Below are positions 19,977-28,535 of a stretch of DNA of 38,651 bases, piece by piece. The position numbers and the translations under genes were made by a program. The DNA comes from an uncultured Planktomarina sp. (lineage in GTDB: Bacteria > Pseudomonadota > Alphaproteobacteria > Rhodobacterales > Rhodobacteraceae). Numbering within the stretch: position 1 is the stretch's first letter; every line of letters begins with the position of its first letter. The stretch covers positions 1-38,651 of the forward strand of contig CAJJBP010000014.1 of the NCBI GenBank assembly GCA_905182425.1, in the 5' to 3' direction. The notes below the pieces were generated by a model. It ran no database searches, had not been told where the DNA came from, and saw only the letters and a list, made by a program, of their open reading frames with translations.

Positions 19977-21089
19977 CTAGCGCGATGCTTGTGCAGCGCT
20001 TTCCTCGATTTTCAAACACATATCCAAGATCAGTGAGCTTGGGTCAAGGTTCGCCGTTTTGCCTTGTCTGGCTTGTTCGCCTAATTCAAGCTGAATATTT
20101 GCCCAATGGTTCGCTGCAGTCTTATCCGGACAAAGTTTAGCAAAAACCTCTCGTTCGCCGAGAGCTGCTTGATATTCACTTTTTGCGGCCACGGATGAAC
20201 GAGCCAAGCGAGCTAAAAATATGTTAAAAAGGCCCAAAAGTTGATCAAAACTTCCTTCACTTTTGTTTCCAACTGAGTTGGCAAGCTTTAGCAATTTAGT
20301 ACGATCTAGTTTTGGGAGTGTATGAAACAAGGCTACGATCTCAGCATAAGTTTCAAGTCCGTTTTTCAAAATAAGTTCAGTCGCTTGTCCAACGGAGCCA
20401 TTTGCTAAGGCAACCAGACTGGGATCAAAATTATGATTTGGCAAGATTTTCTGAAATGCGGCCTGCATATCTTTAGGTGAAAGAGGGTGGCAAGCTAGTT
20501 TTCGGCAGCGTGATTTGATCGTTGGTAAAATTAGACTTGGCTGGTGTGTGACTAACAATAACAACGCATTTTCTGGTGGTTCCTCTAGAACTTTTAGAAG
20601 TGCGTTTGCTGCATTCGCGTTCATATCATCGACGCAGTCGATAATCACAACGCGGCGTCCATTACCACTCGCTGTTATCTCAAAAAACCGTCTCAATTGG
20701 CGAACTGTATCCACTGTAATCACGGTTTTTAATTTGCTTGTTTTCTCTTCAATGGGACGTTTCAGAACATACAAACCTGGTTCTGATCCGGCTCTAATGC
20801 GGATTGCAACCGGGTTATCTTGTGAAATTTGTAGACTAGTAGTCGGGGAAGTAGTAGCAAATAAGCTCTTGTCAGAAGAATGCTGAGCAAGCAAAAAACG
20901 TGCAATTTTGTAAGCCAGGCTGGCTTTACCAATTCCTTTTGGTCCTGTGATCATCCATGCATGCTGCATCCGACTTGAATTGAAGGCCTCCAACACTTGA
21001 GCCTCGGCAATGGAATGACCAAATAAAAGGTCATTATCTTTTGGGTGTGCCACGCCAGAAATTCTATCTGATTCAGGTAAATCGTTCAT
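19977..21089 (-). CDS. holB: DNA polymerase III delta' subunit
   Basis: This AAA+ clamp-loader subunit helps load the beta clamp at replication forks. It has a P-loop-like GPKGIGKAS (49-57) and DDMNANAANALLKVLEEPP (sensor/Walker B region, with the LLKxLEEPP clamp-loader motif). A conserved SRC arginine motif (TIKSRCRKL) and a C-terminal helical collar follow. At 370 residues it is somewhat long for HolB, as is usual in alphaproteobacteria. It begins with ATGA overlapping the tmk stop and ends just before tatD. Confidence 0.93.
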   Translation of the reverse strand: MNDLPESDRISGVAHPKDNDLLFGHSIAEAQVLEAFNSSRMQHAWMITGPKGIGKASLAYKIARFLLAQHSSDKSLFATTSPTTSLQISQDNPVAIRIRAGSEPGLYVLKRPIEEKTSKLKTVITVDTVRQLRRFFEITASGNGRRVVIIDCVDDMNANAANALLKVLEEPPENALLLLVTHQPSLILPTIKSRCRKLACHPLSPKDMQAAFQKILPNHNFDPSLVALANGSVGQATELILKNGLETYAEIVALFHTLPKLDRTKLLKLANSVGNKSEGSFDQLLGLFNIFLARLARSSVAAKSEYQAALGEREVFAKLCPDKTAANHWANIQLELGEQARQGKTANLDPSSLILDMCLKIEESAAQASR

Positions 21090-21700
21090 AGCTGTGTTAG
21101 CGTTAGAAGGTCTTTGAACACTTCTTCAGTGGTTCGGTTTCCATTTACAACAATACAACGGTCTGGAAAACTTTCTGCCAACTTTAAAAAACCGTCTCTC
21201 AACTTTTCTTGGAAAACTAAACCAAAATCCTCAAAACGATCTTCACCTGAATTGCGTGCTAGGCCTCGGGCTAGCGCAATCTTTGGGTTTACGTCGATTA
21301 TAAGAGTAAGATCCGGCTCTCTGCCAATCATCTCTTTATGTAAATGATCCACTTTTTCGCGTAAATCACCTCGTGTAGCACCTTGATAAACTCGAGTACT
21401 ATCGGCGAAACGGTCGCAAATTACGGTCTGGCCTGCCATCAAAGCGGGCTCAATAGTTTTTTCTAAATGATCCCGCCGAGCCGCTGTAAACAGCAGTAAT
21501 TCCGTCTCAGCACTCCATTTGTCTGTAGCACCTGTAAGTAATAGCGCGCGAATAGCTTCGGCACCAGGGCTCCCACCAGGCTCCCGGGTTCGCATAACAT
21601 CAACGCCCTTTGCGGAAAAATAGTTGGTTAAAAGGTGGGCTTGCGTGGATTTTCCACAGCCGTCGATTCCTTCGAAACTGATAAACCTCGCTTGGTGCAT
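21086..21700 (-). CDS. tmk: Thymidylate kinase
   Basis: This phosphorylates dTMP to dTDP. The P-loop FEGIDGCGKSTQ is at 9-20. A DRFADSTRVYQG segment carries the DR(Y/F) catalytic motif and the dTMP site. The C-terminal LID includes ARNSGEDRFED. At 204 residues it has full length. It begins directly after the TAA of dacC and its stop overlaps the holB ATG. Confidence 0.96.
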   Translation of the reverse strand: MHQARFISFEGIDGCGKSTQAHLLTNYFSAKGVDVMRTREPGGSPGAEAIRALLLTGATDKWSAETELLLFTAARRDHLEKTIEPALMAGQTVICDRFADSTRVYQGATRGDLREKVDHLHKEMIGREPDLTLIIDVNPKIALARGLARNSGEDRFEDFGLVFQEKLRDGFLKLAESFPDRCIVVNGNRTTEEVFKDLLTLTQL

Positions 21701-22867
21701 TTACGTGCCTGAAAGACCCCCATTTATTGTGCGCAAAAGAATAATAGCCACCGTACGAAGCTTTGTCAGAAGTCCTCCAAGGGGTACTGATGTAGCGGCT
21801 ATTAGTGGCGCCCGTGTTTCAAAAACGTCATTCACCGAAACGATGAGTTCAGCCACAACATCACCTTTTGAAATGGGTGCCTGAAGAGGTCCTGCATAAG
21901 AAATTTTCGATTTGATTTCATATGAGCCCGTTGTTGGAACTAATATTTGCAACGGCTCACGCATCTTGAGGCCTACTGTGCGACTACTTCCCATCCAAAC
22001 TGAGGCTTGAGCCAGAGTAGGATCCGCTAGAGATATATTTTTGTTCGAAAATTGTCGAAATGCCCATGTGATTATCCGGGCAGCTTCATCAGCACGCGCT
22101 TTGGCAGATTCCAATCCGGTTATTACAAATATGATCCGCCGCTCTCCCTGTTTTGCAGACCCTACCAAGCCGTAACCCGCTTCACTTGTGTGACCGGTTT
22201 TCAAGCCATCTGCACCTATGCCCATGCTTAATAGAGGGTTGCGGTTAAGCGTGTTGCTTGCGGATCGACCATCAAATTTGAATTCTTTTTCTGCGAACAA
22301 AGTGTAAAGCTCTGGAAAGTTCGTAATGATTTCATCTGCGAGTATGCCAAGATCTTCCATTGACATTCTTTGTCCCGGATGTGGCCAACCGTTTGAGTTT
22401 GCAAATATAGAATTGTTCATGCCTAATTTTTTAGCCCGAGCCGTCATCATGTTAGCAAAGCCTGCTTCAGTCCCATCAATCGACAATGCCTCCGCAATTA
22501 CTGCACAAGCATCGTTTCCAGACAGCACAATAATTCCTCGCACTAAGTCTTTGACGGTTACGCGGTCTGTAGTATCCAAAAACATCGTCGATCCGCCATA
22601 ATTCATAGCGTGTTGCGACACCGGGAGTGTTTCATCCCAAAGTAAACGTCCATCACCAAGGGCTTCAAAGGCTAAAAATAACGTCATCAACTTCGACATA
22701 GAAGCCGGTGGCAATGCGATTTCAGCACGCTTTTTGAGTAGCACCGTTCCCGTTGTTTGATCTAGGACGTAGGCTGCTTGAGCTGTGGTGTCGAAAGCTG
22801 ATGCATTCGATCCAAATAGAGTTAATATTAGAGTGCTCAATATTATGAGCTTGTTACGTACAAACAT
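21701..22867 (-). CDS. dacC: D-alanyl-D-alanine carboxypeptidase (PBP5/6-like)
   Basis: This removes terminal D-Ala from peptidoglycan stem pentapeptides in the periplasm. A signal peptide (MFVRNKLIILSTLILTLFGSNASA) comes first. The SxxK active site is S56-M-S-K59 (PASMSKL), with SGN (VLSGNDACAV) and KTG (GLKTGHTSEAG). The C-terminal half is a beta-rich PBP5-type domain with a hydrophobic/charged tail (LLTKLRTVAIILLRTING) suitable for membrane anchoring. GAGGGGGATC precedes ATG 22867. It is the first gene of the six-gene minus-strand operon that continues to the AEC transporter. Confidence 0.95.
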   Translation of the reverse strand: MFVRNKLIILSTLILTLFGSNASAFDTTAQAAYVLDQTTGTVLLKKRAEIALPPASMSKLMTLFLAFEALGDGRLLWDETLPVSQHAMNYGGSTMFLDTTDRVTVKDLVRGIIVLSGNDACAVIAEALSIDGTEAGFANMMTARAKKLGMNNSIFANSNGWPHPGQRMSMEDLGILADEIITNFPELYTLFAEKEFKFDGRSASNTLNRNPLLSMGIGADGLKTGHTSEAGYGLVGSAKQGERRIIFVITGLESAKARADEAARIITWAFRQFSNKNISLADPTLAQASVWMGSSRTVGLKMREPLQILVPTTGSYEIKSKISYAGPLQAPISKGDVVAELIVSVNDVFETRAPLIAATSVPLGGLLTKLRTVAIILLRTINGGLSGT

Positions 22868-23230
22868 GATCCCCCTCGCAACTGTCTTTTAGGCTATTAA
22901 AACTCATAAACAAAGGTGCTGTGGTTTGGTCAACGCCAAAAGTCTCGTCGGGCATGGACAAAAGTTTTAAGAATACGGTTTTTATTTATCATTTAGGTAT
23001 ATTGAGCCCTTACTGGATAGTGAGATTTCCTTTCATAAGTCATCTGGCGTTCCTTTTATACTCGGCCCAGAGCTCACTGAGATTGGCTACTTCGCACTTT
23101 TGAGCATACGCAATTAAAAAAAAGGTGGAACCCTTTTCGTATTAACACAAAAATAAGTGGCAAATTCTTGCGCTCTTCATGCATTAGGCCCCTTGATGAA
23201 TCATTTTGGGCCCATTAGAGAACTTCTGTC
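22868..23230. other. Intergenic gap between dacC and tRNA-Ser
   Basis: About 360 bases contain promoters for dacC (minus strand) and the tRNA (plus strand). No ORF on either strand is convincing; frames are short and stop-rich. An A-run of eight bases occurs near 23120. In relatives a SPOR/RlpA-type gene often precedes dacC, and nothing of it is recognisable here. Confidence 0.4.
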
Positions 23231-23320
23231 GGAGGAGTGGCAGAGTGGTCGAATGCACCGGTCTTGAAAACCGACGAGGGTGAAAGTCCTCCCAGGGTTC
23301 GAATCCCTGCTCCTCCGCCA
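23231..23320 (+). tRNA. tRNA-Ser (anticodon TGA)
   Basis: The 90-nt gene has a 7-bp acceptor stem (GGAGGAG/CTCCTCC), discriminator G and an encoded CCA. The anticodon loop CTTGAAA gives TGA (UGA), which reads UCN serine codons. A long variable arm (AGGGTGAAAGTCCT) is the serine identity feature. The T-arm is GGGTTCGAATCCC. It marks the edge between the housekeeping part and the accessory part of the window. Confidence 0.97.
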
Positions 23321-23501
23321 CATATACTAATTAAGTGGCTGATTTAATTTAAATTTAAAATAATCTTATTTAACATAATTTAGATTTGATTTTTTATTAG
23401 GCAATAGTAACCCTGATATGGCTATATTTACTTTTAACAGCTTGCCGTTTTGTTATAGTACAACTATCTTTTCAGCTTATTTTTGAGGAATTAGGTTTGT
23501 A

Positions 23502-24439
23502 TTGTTGAATTGGTTAAATAGCGTTCCGCCAACAACACGCGGAGCCCTCCTTCTTGTTTTAGGCATCTCCATTTTTGGATTTTCCGATAATCTTACATTA
23601 CTTGTTTCTGATCAGGTTGGTGTTGGTCAATTCCATTTTAGTAGATCGTTATTTTTTGTTTTGATGGTTGCATTTCTTGGTCGCATCCTTGGCGTTGCCG
23701 TTATACCCAGATATTGGAAACCAGTATTGGCACGAACTGTTTTTATGGTCACGGCTATACTGCTCTATTTTGGCGTGATGCCGATGATGCCTATCGCCGA
23801 GGCTGGGGCTGGCCTTTTTACTTCACCAATCTTTGTATTAATTTTTTCGACTATCCTTTTCAGGGAACGCATTGGTTGGCGTCGGATAATAGCGGTTATT
23901 ATGGGCACGTTTGGCGTAATGCTGGTTTTTAGGCCCGGCAATGAGGGCTTTTCTTTGTATCACACGCTGCCAGTGATGGCGGGGGCTTGTTATGCTATGG
24001 GATCAATTATTACCTTTCGCTACCTGCGCGATGAGAGCGCACTTGCGATTTTGATGAGTTTTATTGTGAGCATTGGGGTCTGTGGTGCTGTGGTGACAAC
24101 CACGTTCACTGTTTTGCCAGTGTCTTCTGAACTGCTTGAACAAGCCCCTTTTTTATTCAAGGGTTGGCAGACTACTGATTTTCGTTCTGGCTTTGGATGG
24201 TGGTAATTGCTTTTGGCGCTTCGGCTGCTCTATCCTTGATGACCCGAGCATATCAATTAACAAAAACAAGTTATGCAGCGATTTATGAATATGCCTACCT
24301 AATCTCAGTTGGTCTTTTTGGTTGGTTATTATGGGGAATTGTCCCAGGAGTGTTAAGTGTAATTGGCATTTCATTAATTATATTTGCGGGCGTTTTGATT
24401 GTAGTGGCCCAGCATAAAAATGAAGTAGAACAAAATTGA
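23502..24439 (+). pseudogene. EamA/DMT-family permease, broken by a frameshift
   Basis: The frame from TTG 23502 (TTGAGGAA RBS-like sequence nearby) encodes two-thirds of an EamA permease (LLLVLGISIFGFSDNLTLL, EAGAGLFTSPIFVLI, FRERIGWRRI, GTFGVMLVFRPG). It stops at 24206. The rest (MVVIAFGASAALSLMTRAY... to VAQHKNEVEQN at 24439) is in another frame. The two rejoin if one T is added to the run at 24179-24182 (...TDFSFWLWMVVI). No other damage is visible, so this is either a fresh mutation or a sequencing error. It lies directly after tRNA-Ser. The substrate is unknown. Confidence 0.78.
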
Positions 24440-24492
24440 TTATTGGCGACATCTAAAAACTCTTCGTTAAAGTATCGATATGAGGGAGTGTT

Positions 24493-24669
24493 TTGTCATT
24501 AGACGGGGATGCAAAGTCGCTCGGACGATCTGAAGTGGTTTTATCTGACAACACCAACGAAGAAGCCTTTGGAGCAATTAATGCAATTGACCGTTTAGAA
24601 ATAAAGCAAATCTATCAGGGTTTACTTAAATTAGACTTCTCATTTTTAAAGGTCGTTTCTATCGCGTAA
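24493..24669 (+). CDS. Possible small hypothetical protein
   Basis: A 58-residue frame starts at TTG 24493 with GAGGGAG four bases upstream. It reads LSLDGDAKSLGRSEVVLSDN... to LDFSFLKVVSIA and ends at TAA 24667-24669, overlapping the convergent glpD stop by 11 bases. I recognise no family. The composition is protein-like, but it may also be the fragment of a lost gene. Confidence 0.3.
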   Translation: MSLDGDAKSLGRSEVVLSDNTNEEAFGAINAIDRLEIKQIYQGLLKLDFSFLKVVSIA

Positions 24670-26227
24670 TATTTAAAATATAGCACTCAATTTTACTTTT
24701 TTCTTCTGAAGCGACACGTAAACCAAGTTTAGACCGTCTCCAAAGAAAGTCATCTGCGCAAGAAACCCATTCGTTTGCGATGGCCCAGTCTAGTTCGCGC
24801 TGGAATATTTCATTGCCGAAATTTTGACCAAGGTCCTTAGAAGTTTGGCAACCTGCAAAGATCAATCGGCTCTCGGTCCCGTATTGTCTGATTAGGCGTC
24901 TGATCGTTTGACTTGATAGAAAGGGTAGAGATTTTGAGAGCGCCTTGCGAAGCTCAGATACTCCATGTACGGGAAAATCGCCTCCTGGCATCGACGCCTT
25001 CGCTGTCCACTTTGAGGTTTTTTGATCGAACTGAGTATCTATTAAGTCTAGAGCCGCTTCCGCCAAGCGCCGATAAGTCGTAATTTTACCACCAAATATG
25101 TTTAAAACAGGTCCACCGGCAGATTGGTTTACTTTCAAGACATAGTCACGTGTTGCTGCCGTTGCGGAACTTGTGCCATCATTATAGAGAGGTCGAACGC
25201 CAGAATACGTCCAGACAACGTCGTTCTGAGAGATGCTTTTTTTAAAATATTTATTTGCAAAATCAATAAGATAATTGCGTTCTTCAGGTGTGCAAACTGG
25301 TTTGACACTTGAGGCTTCATGATTTGCATCAGTTGTTCCAATGAGTGTAAAATCATCTTCGTATGGGATCGAAAAAATGATCCGTCCATCTTCGCCTTGG
25401 AAGATGTAACACTTTTCATGTTCATATAGTTTTTTGGTAACAATATGGCTTCCCCGAACGAGCCGGATACCTTCTGTTGAATTCAAACGAACAGTGTTTT
25501 GAATTATTTCTTCAACCCAAGGGCCGCCTGCGTTAACAATCATTTTGGCTGTAGTTGTACTCTCAAGACCCTTCGCACTTTTGGTGATTACATACCATAA
25601 ATCGTTTTTAAACTCGGCCGAGATTACTTTTGTATTTACGTTGATGCTTGCTCCCTTTTTCTGCGCATCTCGAGCGTTAAGAACTACCAATCGAGAATCC
25701 TCGATCCAACAGTCGGAGTATTCAAAGGCTTTCTCTAGTTTTGGCACCAAAGGCTTGCCTTCTGGATTGGATTTTAGGTCTAAGGTTCTTGTAGCTGGCA
25801 AAATTTCTCTTCCGCCTAAATTATCATAAAGAAAAAGACCGATGCGGATAAGCCAAGCCGGACGCCTTCCTTTCATCCAAGGTAGACAAAAAGAAAGAAG
25901 TTTTGAAGCGGGAGTGTCTGCCTCGAACCGCATTTCTTTGTGGAACGGTAAAACGAAGCGCATCGGCCAACTTATGTGGGGCATAGCCCTTAATAATACC
26001 TCACGCTCAATTAGAGCCTCTCGTACGAGCCTAAATTCAAAAAACTCAAGGTAACGTAGCCCGCCGTGAAATAATTTTGTTGATGCAGAAGAAGTCGCGG
26101 AAGCTAAATCGTTCATTTCTGCGAGGGCCACAGTGTAGCCACGGCCTGCTGCATCACGAGCAATGCCGCACCCATTAATTCCACCACCAATGACGAACAA
26201 ATCAAGTGGCTTATTTTGTTCCAGCAT
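24659..26227 (-). CDS. glpD: Glycerol-3-phosphate dehydrogenase, FAD-dependent
   Basis: This oxidises sn-glycerol-3-phosphate to dihydroxyacetone phosphate and passes electrons to the quinone pool at the inner membrane. FAD motif FVIGGGINGCGIARDAAGRG is at the N-terminus, with SSASTKLFHGGLRYLE (GlpD family), VNAGGPW, GTTDAN, YSGVRPLY and FGGKITTYR. I chose ATG 26227 (MLEQNKPLDLF) because GGAGAAACAA precedes it, which gives 522 residues, and rejected the longer start at 26242. It overlaps the 3' end of glpR. No glycerol kinase or transporter is next to it in the window. Confidence 0.95.
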   Translation of the reverse strand: MLEQNKPLDLFVIGGGINGCGIARDAAGRGYTVALAEMNDLASATSSASTKLFHGGLRYLEFFEFRLVREALIEREVLLRAMPHISWPMRFVLPFHKEMRFEADTPASKLLSFCLPWMKGRRPAWLIRIGLFLYDNLGGREILPATRTLDLKSNPEGKPLVPKLEKAFEYSDCWIEDSRLVVLNARDAQKKGASINVNTKVISAEFKNDLWYVITKSAKGLESTTTAKMIVNAGGPWVEEIIQNTVRLNSTEGIRLVRGSHIVTKKLYEHEKCYIFQGEDGRIIFSIPYEDDFTLIGTTDANHEASSVKPVCTPEERNYLIDFANKYFKKSISQNDVVWTYSGVRPLYNDGTSSATAATRDYVLKVNQSAGGPVLNIFGGKITTYRRLAEAALDLIDTQFDQKTSKWTAKASMPGGDFPVHGVSELRKALSKSLPFLSSQTIRRLIRQYGTESRLIFAGCQTSKDLGQNFGNEIFQRELDWAIANEWVSCADDFLWRRSKLGLRVASEEKSKIECYILNITR

Positions 26228-26948
26228 TTGTTTCTCCTGCAATTATGAGTGTGGTACTTTGTCCCAACAATGAATTTTCAAAAGTTGCTGGTGGAGGGGC
26301 GTTGAGAATAACGTAGTCCAGATCTTTGGCATCACAGATTTTAAAGGGTGCAGAAAGTTCAAATTTTGACACGTCTGCAACGAGGATTGTCTTACGGGCA
26401 TTTTGTAAAATTGCACGTGTCACTAAAACTTCACGTTGATCAAAATCAAGAATTGAGCCATCCGCGTCTAATGATGAAGCTCCAATCACAGCAAAGTCAA
26501 ATTTGTAGCTAGAAATTTCTTTTATTGCATCACTACTAATAATAGCGCCATCAGAAAGTCTTACGGCACCCCCAATAAGGAATAAGGATTTCAGCCGAGA
26601 TGCTCTAAGAATGGGCACCATATTTATATTGTTTGAAATTACTGTCAGATCTTTATGCAATCGGAGCGCCTCGGCCACCATTTCTGTTGTTGTCCCGATA
26701 TTGATTGCTAATGAAGCGCCATTTGGGATTAGTGCCGCTGCTGCATCTGCGATGCAAGTCTTTGCTTCAGTTTGGTTAAGTCGACGATCTTCATAAGCGA
26801 TCACTGGACTGGTGATCATTCGTCGCGCTCCACCACGCGTCCTCATAGCCAAACCTGCTTTGCAAAGCTCAGCAAGATCACGACGAACAGTCTGAGTTGT
26901 TACGCCCCACTCAAATGCAACCAGCTCAAATTTATTACTGAGGGGCAA
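26211..26948 (-). CDS. glpR: DeoR-family regulator GlpR, N-terminally truncated
   Basis: This repressor-type protein would control glycerol-3-phosphate use. It has the recognition helix of the DeoR HTH (WGVTTQTVRRDL) and the C-terminal sugar-phosphate sensor domain (SLAINIGTTTEMVAEAL, TVISNNINMV, IGGAVRLSDGAII). The usual first helix (R-x-x-x-I-L-x-x-x in GlpR) is missing: the frame begins only about twenty residues before the recognition helix. No good start exists. TTG 26948 has no near RBS, and the strong GGAGGGG is paired in a hairpin that overlaps the 5' end. So the 5' part may have been deleted and glpD may lack normal control. It is coupled to glpD by overlap. Confidence 0.8.
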   Translation of the reverse strand: MPLSNKFELVAFEWGVTTQTVRRDLAELCKAGLAMRTRGGARRMITSPVIAYEDRRLNQTEAKTCIADAAAALIPNGASLAINIGTTTEMVAEALRLHKDLTVISNNINMVPILRASRLKSLFLIGGAVRLSDGAIISSDAIKEISSYKFDFAVIGASSLDADGSILDFDQREVLVTRAILQNARKTILVADVSKFELSAPFKICDAKDLDYVILNAPPPATFENSLLGQSTTLIIAGETNAGTK

Positions 26949-26973
26949 AGGGTTAATCTTTGCCCCTCCTTTT
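26940..26973 (+). terminator. Perfect hairpin with U-run at the glpR 5' end
   Basis: GAGGGGCAAAG (26940-26950) and CTTTGCCCCTC (26958-26968) form a perfect 11-bp stem with a 7-base loop, and CTTTT follows on the plus strand. It has the form of a Rho-independent terminator. On the minus strand the same stem encloses the AGGAGGGG sequence that would serve as an RBS for glpR. No plus-strand gene ends here, so it may be a leftover terminator at a deletion junction, or it may sequester the glpR RBS. Confidence 0.6.
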
Positions 26974-27459
26974 GGCTACATTTCAATAATATTTATTAGG
27001 CTATAAAACAGCACTATTGCCGGGGGTTTATACGATTTTTAGCTTCTGCTCAGATCCAAGTACTCTTGCCAGTCTCTCATGGCTTAGCTGCTACCTCACC
27101 ACAGGCAAACACTTTCTATTTTATTATTCTTTTGGGACTGTATTGGGCCTAGCTGTAGCCATTTTTACCGGGAACCTGCAGCTCTAATGACATTCTTAAT
27201 AAGGTTTTGGTAGGGGCATATCGCTGGAATAAAAGCGCTAGTCTCAGGCTGTCAGTATCACTGCGGTGGCTAGGACTAAAAGTTACATTTCGCATTGTTA
27301 AGGGGCGTGCCCATTGTTACATAGCATAGATAAAGTGTTGCTCTACAAAGCTTTCAATATAACTAATCCGCCAAGTTGCGATCTGGAGGCGTCGATCATT
27401 CCACAACAGTTTACGCTACATAGTATTCACACAAGCAACTAATTCATGCAACTTTTATG
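26974..27459. other. Gene-free gap between glpR and a small ORF
   Basis: About 490 bases show no intact gene. One plus-strand stretch near 27050-27185 reads as a hydrophobic peptide interrupted by stops and frame changes (ending LGLAVAIFTGNLQL before a TAA), so it may be a remnant of a membrane protein, too degraded to name. Nothing else is recognisable. Confidence 0.35.
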
Positions 27460-27492
27460 ATATTTTAAAAATAGGAGACTTAATTTATCTCC
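27460..27492 (-). terminator. Small terminator-like hairpin at the end of the 62-aa ORF
   Basis: On the minus strand GGAGA, a 9-base loop and TCTCC are followed by TATTTTTA. The stem is only 5 bp, but it contains the stop codon of the small ORF and sits at the right place to end that transcript. Confidence 0.45.
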
Positions 27493-27668
27493 AAGATTCT
27501 GTAAAAATTTGCTACCCAATTCCCTATAGCATCTTTGCGGAAGTCCATTGGAACTCCTTGCATGTTAACCCTAATCTTAGTCTGGCTTAGTGTAACAATA
27601 ATGGCGTCTGCCTCAACACCCGCGTCAGATATAACCGTTATTAGTCCACCTTCGTTCAAGTTTTCCAT
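27480..27668 (-). CDS. Small hypothetical protein (62 aa)
   Basis: The frame starts at ATG 27668 with AGAAGG seven bases upstream and ends in a hairpin with a U-rich tail. The product is about half hydrophobic and appears beta-rich (LITVISDAGVEADAIIVTLS, KIRVNMQGVPMDFRK, NWVANFYRILEI). It has no signal peptide and no cysteines. I know no family. The start signal, frame and terminator together make it a plausible real gene inside an otherwise decayed region. Confidence 0.5.
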   Translation of the reverse strand: MENLNEGGLITVISDAGVEADAIIVTLSQTKIRVNMQGVPMDFRKDAIGNWVANFYRILEIN

Positions 27669-27796
27669 AAAGTGACCTTCTATAAAAAGATTGTTCCTAA
27701 ATTGTTTAACATCTTAATTGATAAACCGTTAACAAAATTGCCTTTGAAGCAATTTTTTTAGAAGAATTGAAACAAGAAAAATTCCAAGATTTAATC

Positions 27797-27830
27797 TTGA
27801 CCTATTGGTCCTCTAGTAGGTGGATACTTT
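27797..27830 (+). promoter_or_regulatory. MerR/CueR-type operator-promoter upstream of the copA remnant
   Basis: TTGACC (-35, 27797-27802) overlaps an imperfect dyad: ACCTATTGG (27800-27808), four bases, then CTAGTAGGT (27813-27821), with 7 of 9 positions matching. It precedes a possible -10 (GGATAC or TACTTT), giving an over-long spacer of roughly 19-22 bases. That is the layout of heavy-metal MerR-family promoters such as copA promoters bound by CueR. It lies 40 bases upstream of the broken copA start, so the context fits copper control. Confidence 0.5.
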
Positions 27831-27860
27831 ATGTAGAGGGCTTGCAACAAGGAAACGCAC

Positions 27861-28157
27861 ATGAGACTTTTCGACAAGATTTCATTCTCCATTGAGAATA
27901 TGTCCTGCGCGTCCTGTGTCTGATGTGTTGATAGGGCTCTCACTGACGTTATGGGGGTGCATGGAGTCAAAGTAAATTTAGCTTCGCAATCGGCACGCCT
28001 CTTATATTCAAGTTTAATTGTTACTCTGGTAGAAATACTAGCCGCTTCCAAGAATGCCGAGTATGCAGCCCGGGTTTTTAAAGTGCAAGAAATTACGACT
28101 TCCTCAAATCACAATTCTTTAGCCCTTCAAAGCTATGGCACCAAGGTGCTACTTTAA
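27861..28157 (+). pseudogene. copA: copA (copper P-type ATPase) remnant, N-terminal heavy-metal domain with a stop
   Basis: From ATG 27861 the frame reads as a copper-ATPase HMA domain: FSIENMSCASCV carries the CxxC metal-binding motif, then, after an in-frame TGA at 27921-27923, CVDRALTDVMGVHGVKVNL and EILAASKNAEYAARV. The expected residue at the stop is Gly (CASCVGR), so GGA probably became TGA. The frame ends at 28157 and no membrane or ATPase domain follows in any frame. The gene lost about nine tenths of its length and the rest has a nonsense codon, so it is dead. Confidence 0.75.
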
Positions 28158-28388
28158 GCAATTATGGCATCGCCTCGTTTGGGTCACATGACGCCGTAAA
28201 TAGTTTCATCGAAACGTAGACTTCACAATGGTAGCCGACTTAGTCATCAACCTGAATGGGGTTGTGTCTGTTAGAGACCAAAGCGAAACTTGTTTGAGAA
28301 AATCGCCGCCGCTATTTGCAAAATGATTATTGTTCAAGACCATTTTATATATTAGGAAGTGTTATCAATAAGTGTTATGGAGTGCCTA

Positions 28389-28535
28389 ATGAATAATGTT
28401 TTCAAAACCAGTATCCCATTGGTACTTCTCTTTATGTTGTCTTCGTGTGGGACAACTCGCGGGATTTTTGTAGCTACCAGTTCGGTCTTAGAAGGGGCTG
28501 CAGAGGATGTACGATCTGTGGGTGATTGGTTCTAA
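28389..28535 (+). CDS. Small entericidin-like lipoprotein
   Basis: The 48-residue product (MNNVFKTSIPLVLLFMLSSC...) has a short charged start, a hydrophobic core and a lipobox LSSC with Cys20. A polar segment GTTRGIFVATSSVLEG with a C-terminal DVRSVGDWF follows. The Cys-x-Thr-Thr-Arg-Gly start of the mature part resembles entericidin A/B antidote/toxin-like lipoproteins. TGGAG lies six bases before ATG 28389. It would be a membrane-anchored stress lipoprotein; its activity is not established. Confidence 0.7.
   Translation: MNNVFKTSIPLVLLFMLSSCGTTRGIFVATSSVLEGAAEDVRSVGDWF

Noticed and set aside
23300..23320. Direct repeat of the tRNA-Ser 3' end as an island attachment site
   Set aside because: I found no second copy of the last 15-20 bases of the tRNA in the rest of the window, so no att pair is supported.
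28158..28388. Continuation of copA beyond the HMA domain
   Set aside because: None of the frames shows a membrane segment or the DKTGT/CPC motifs of P-type ATPases.
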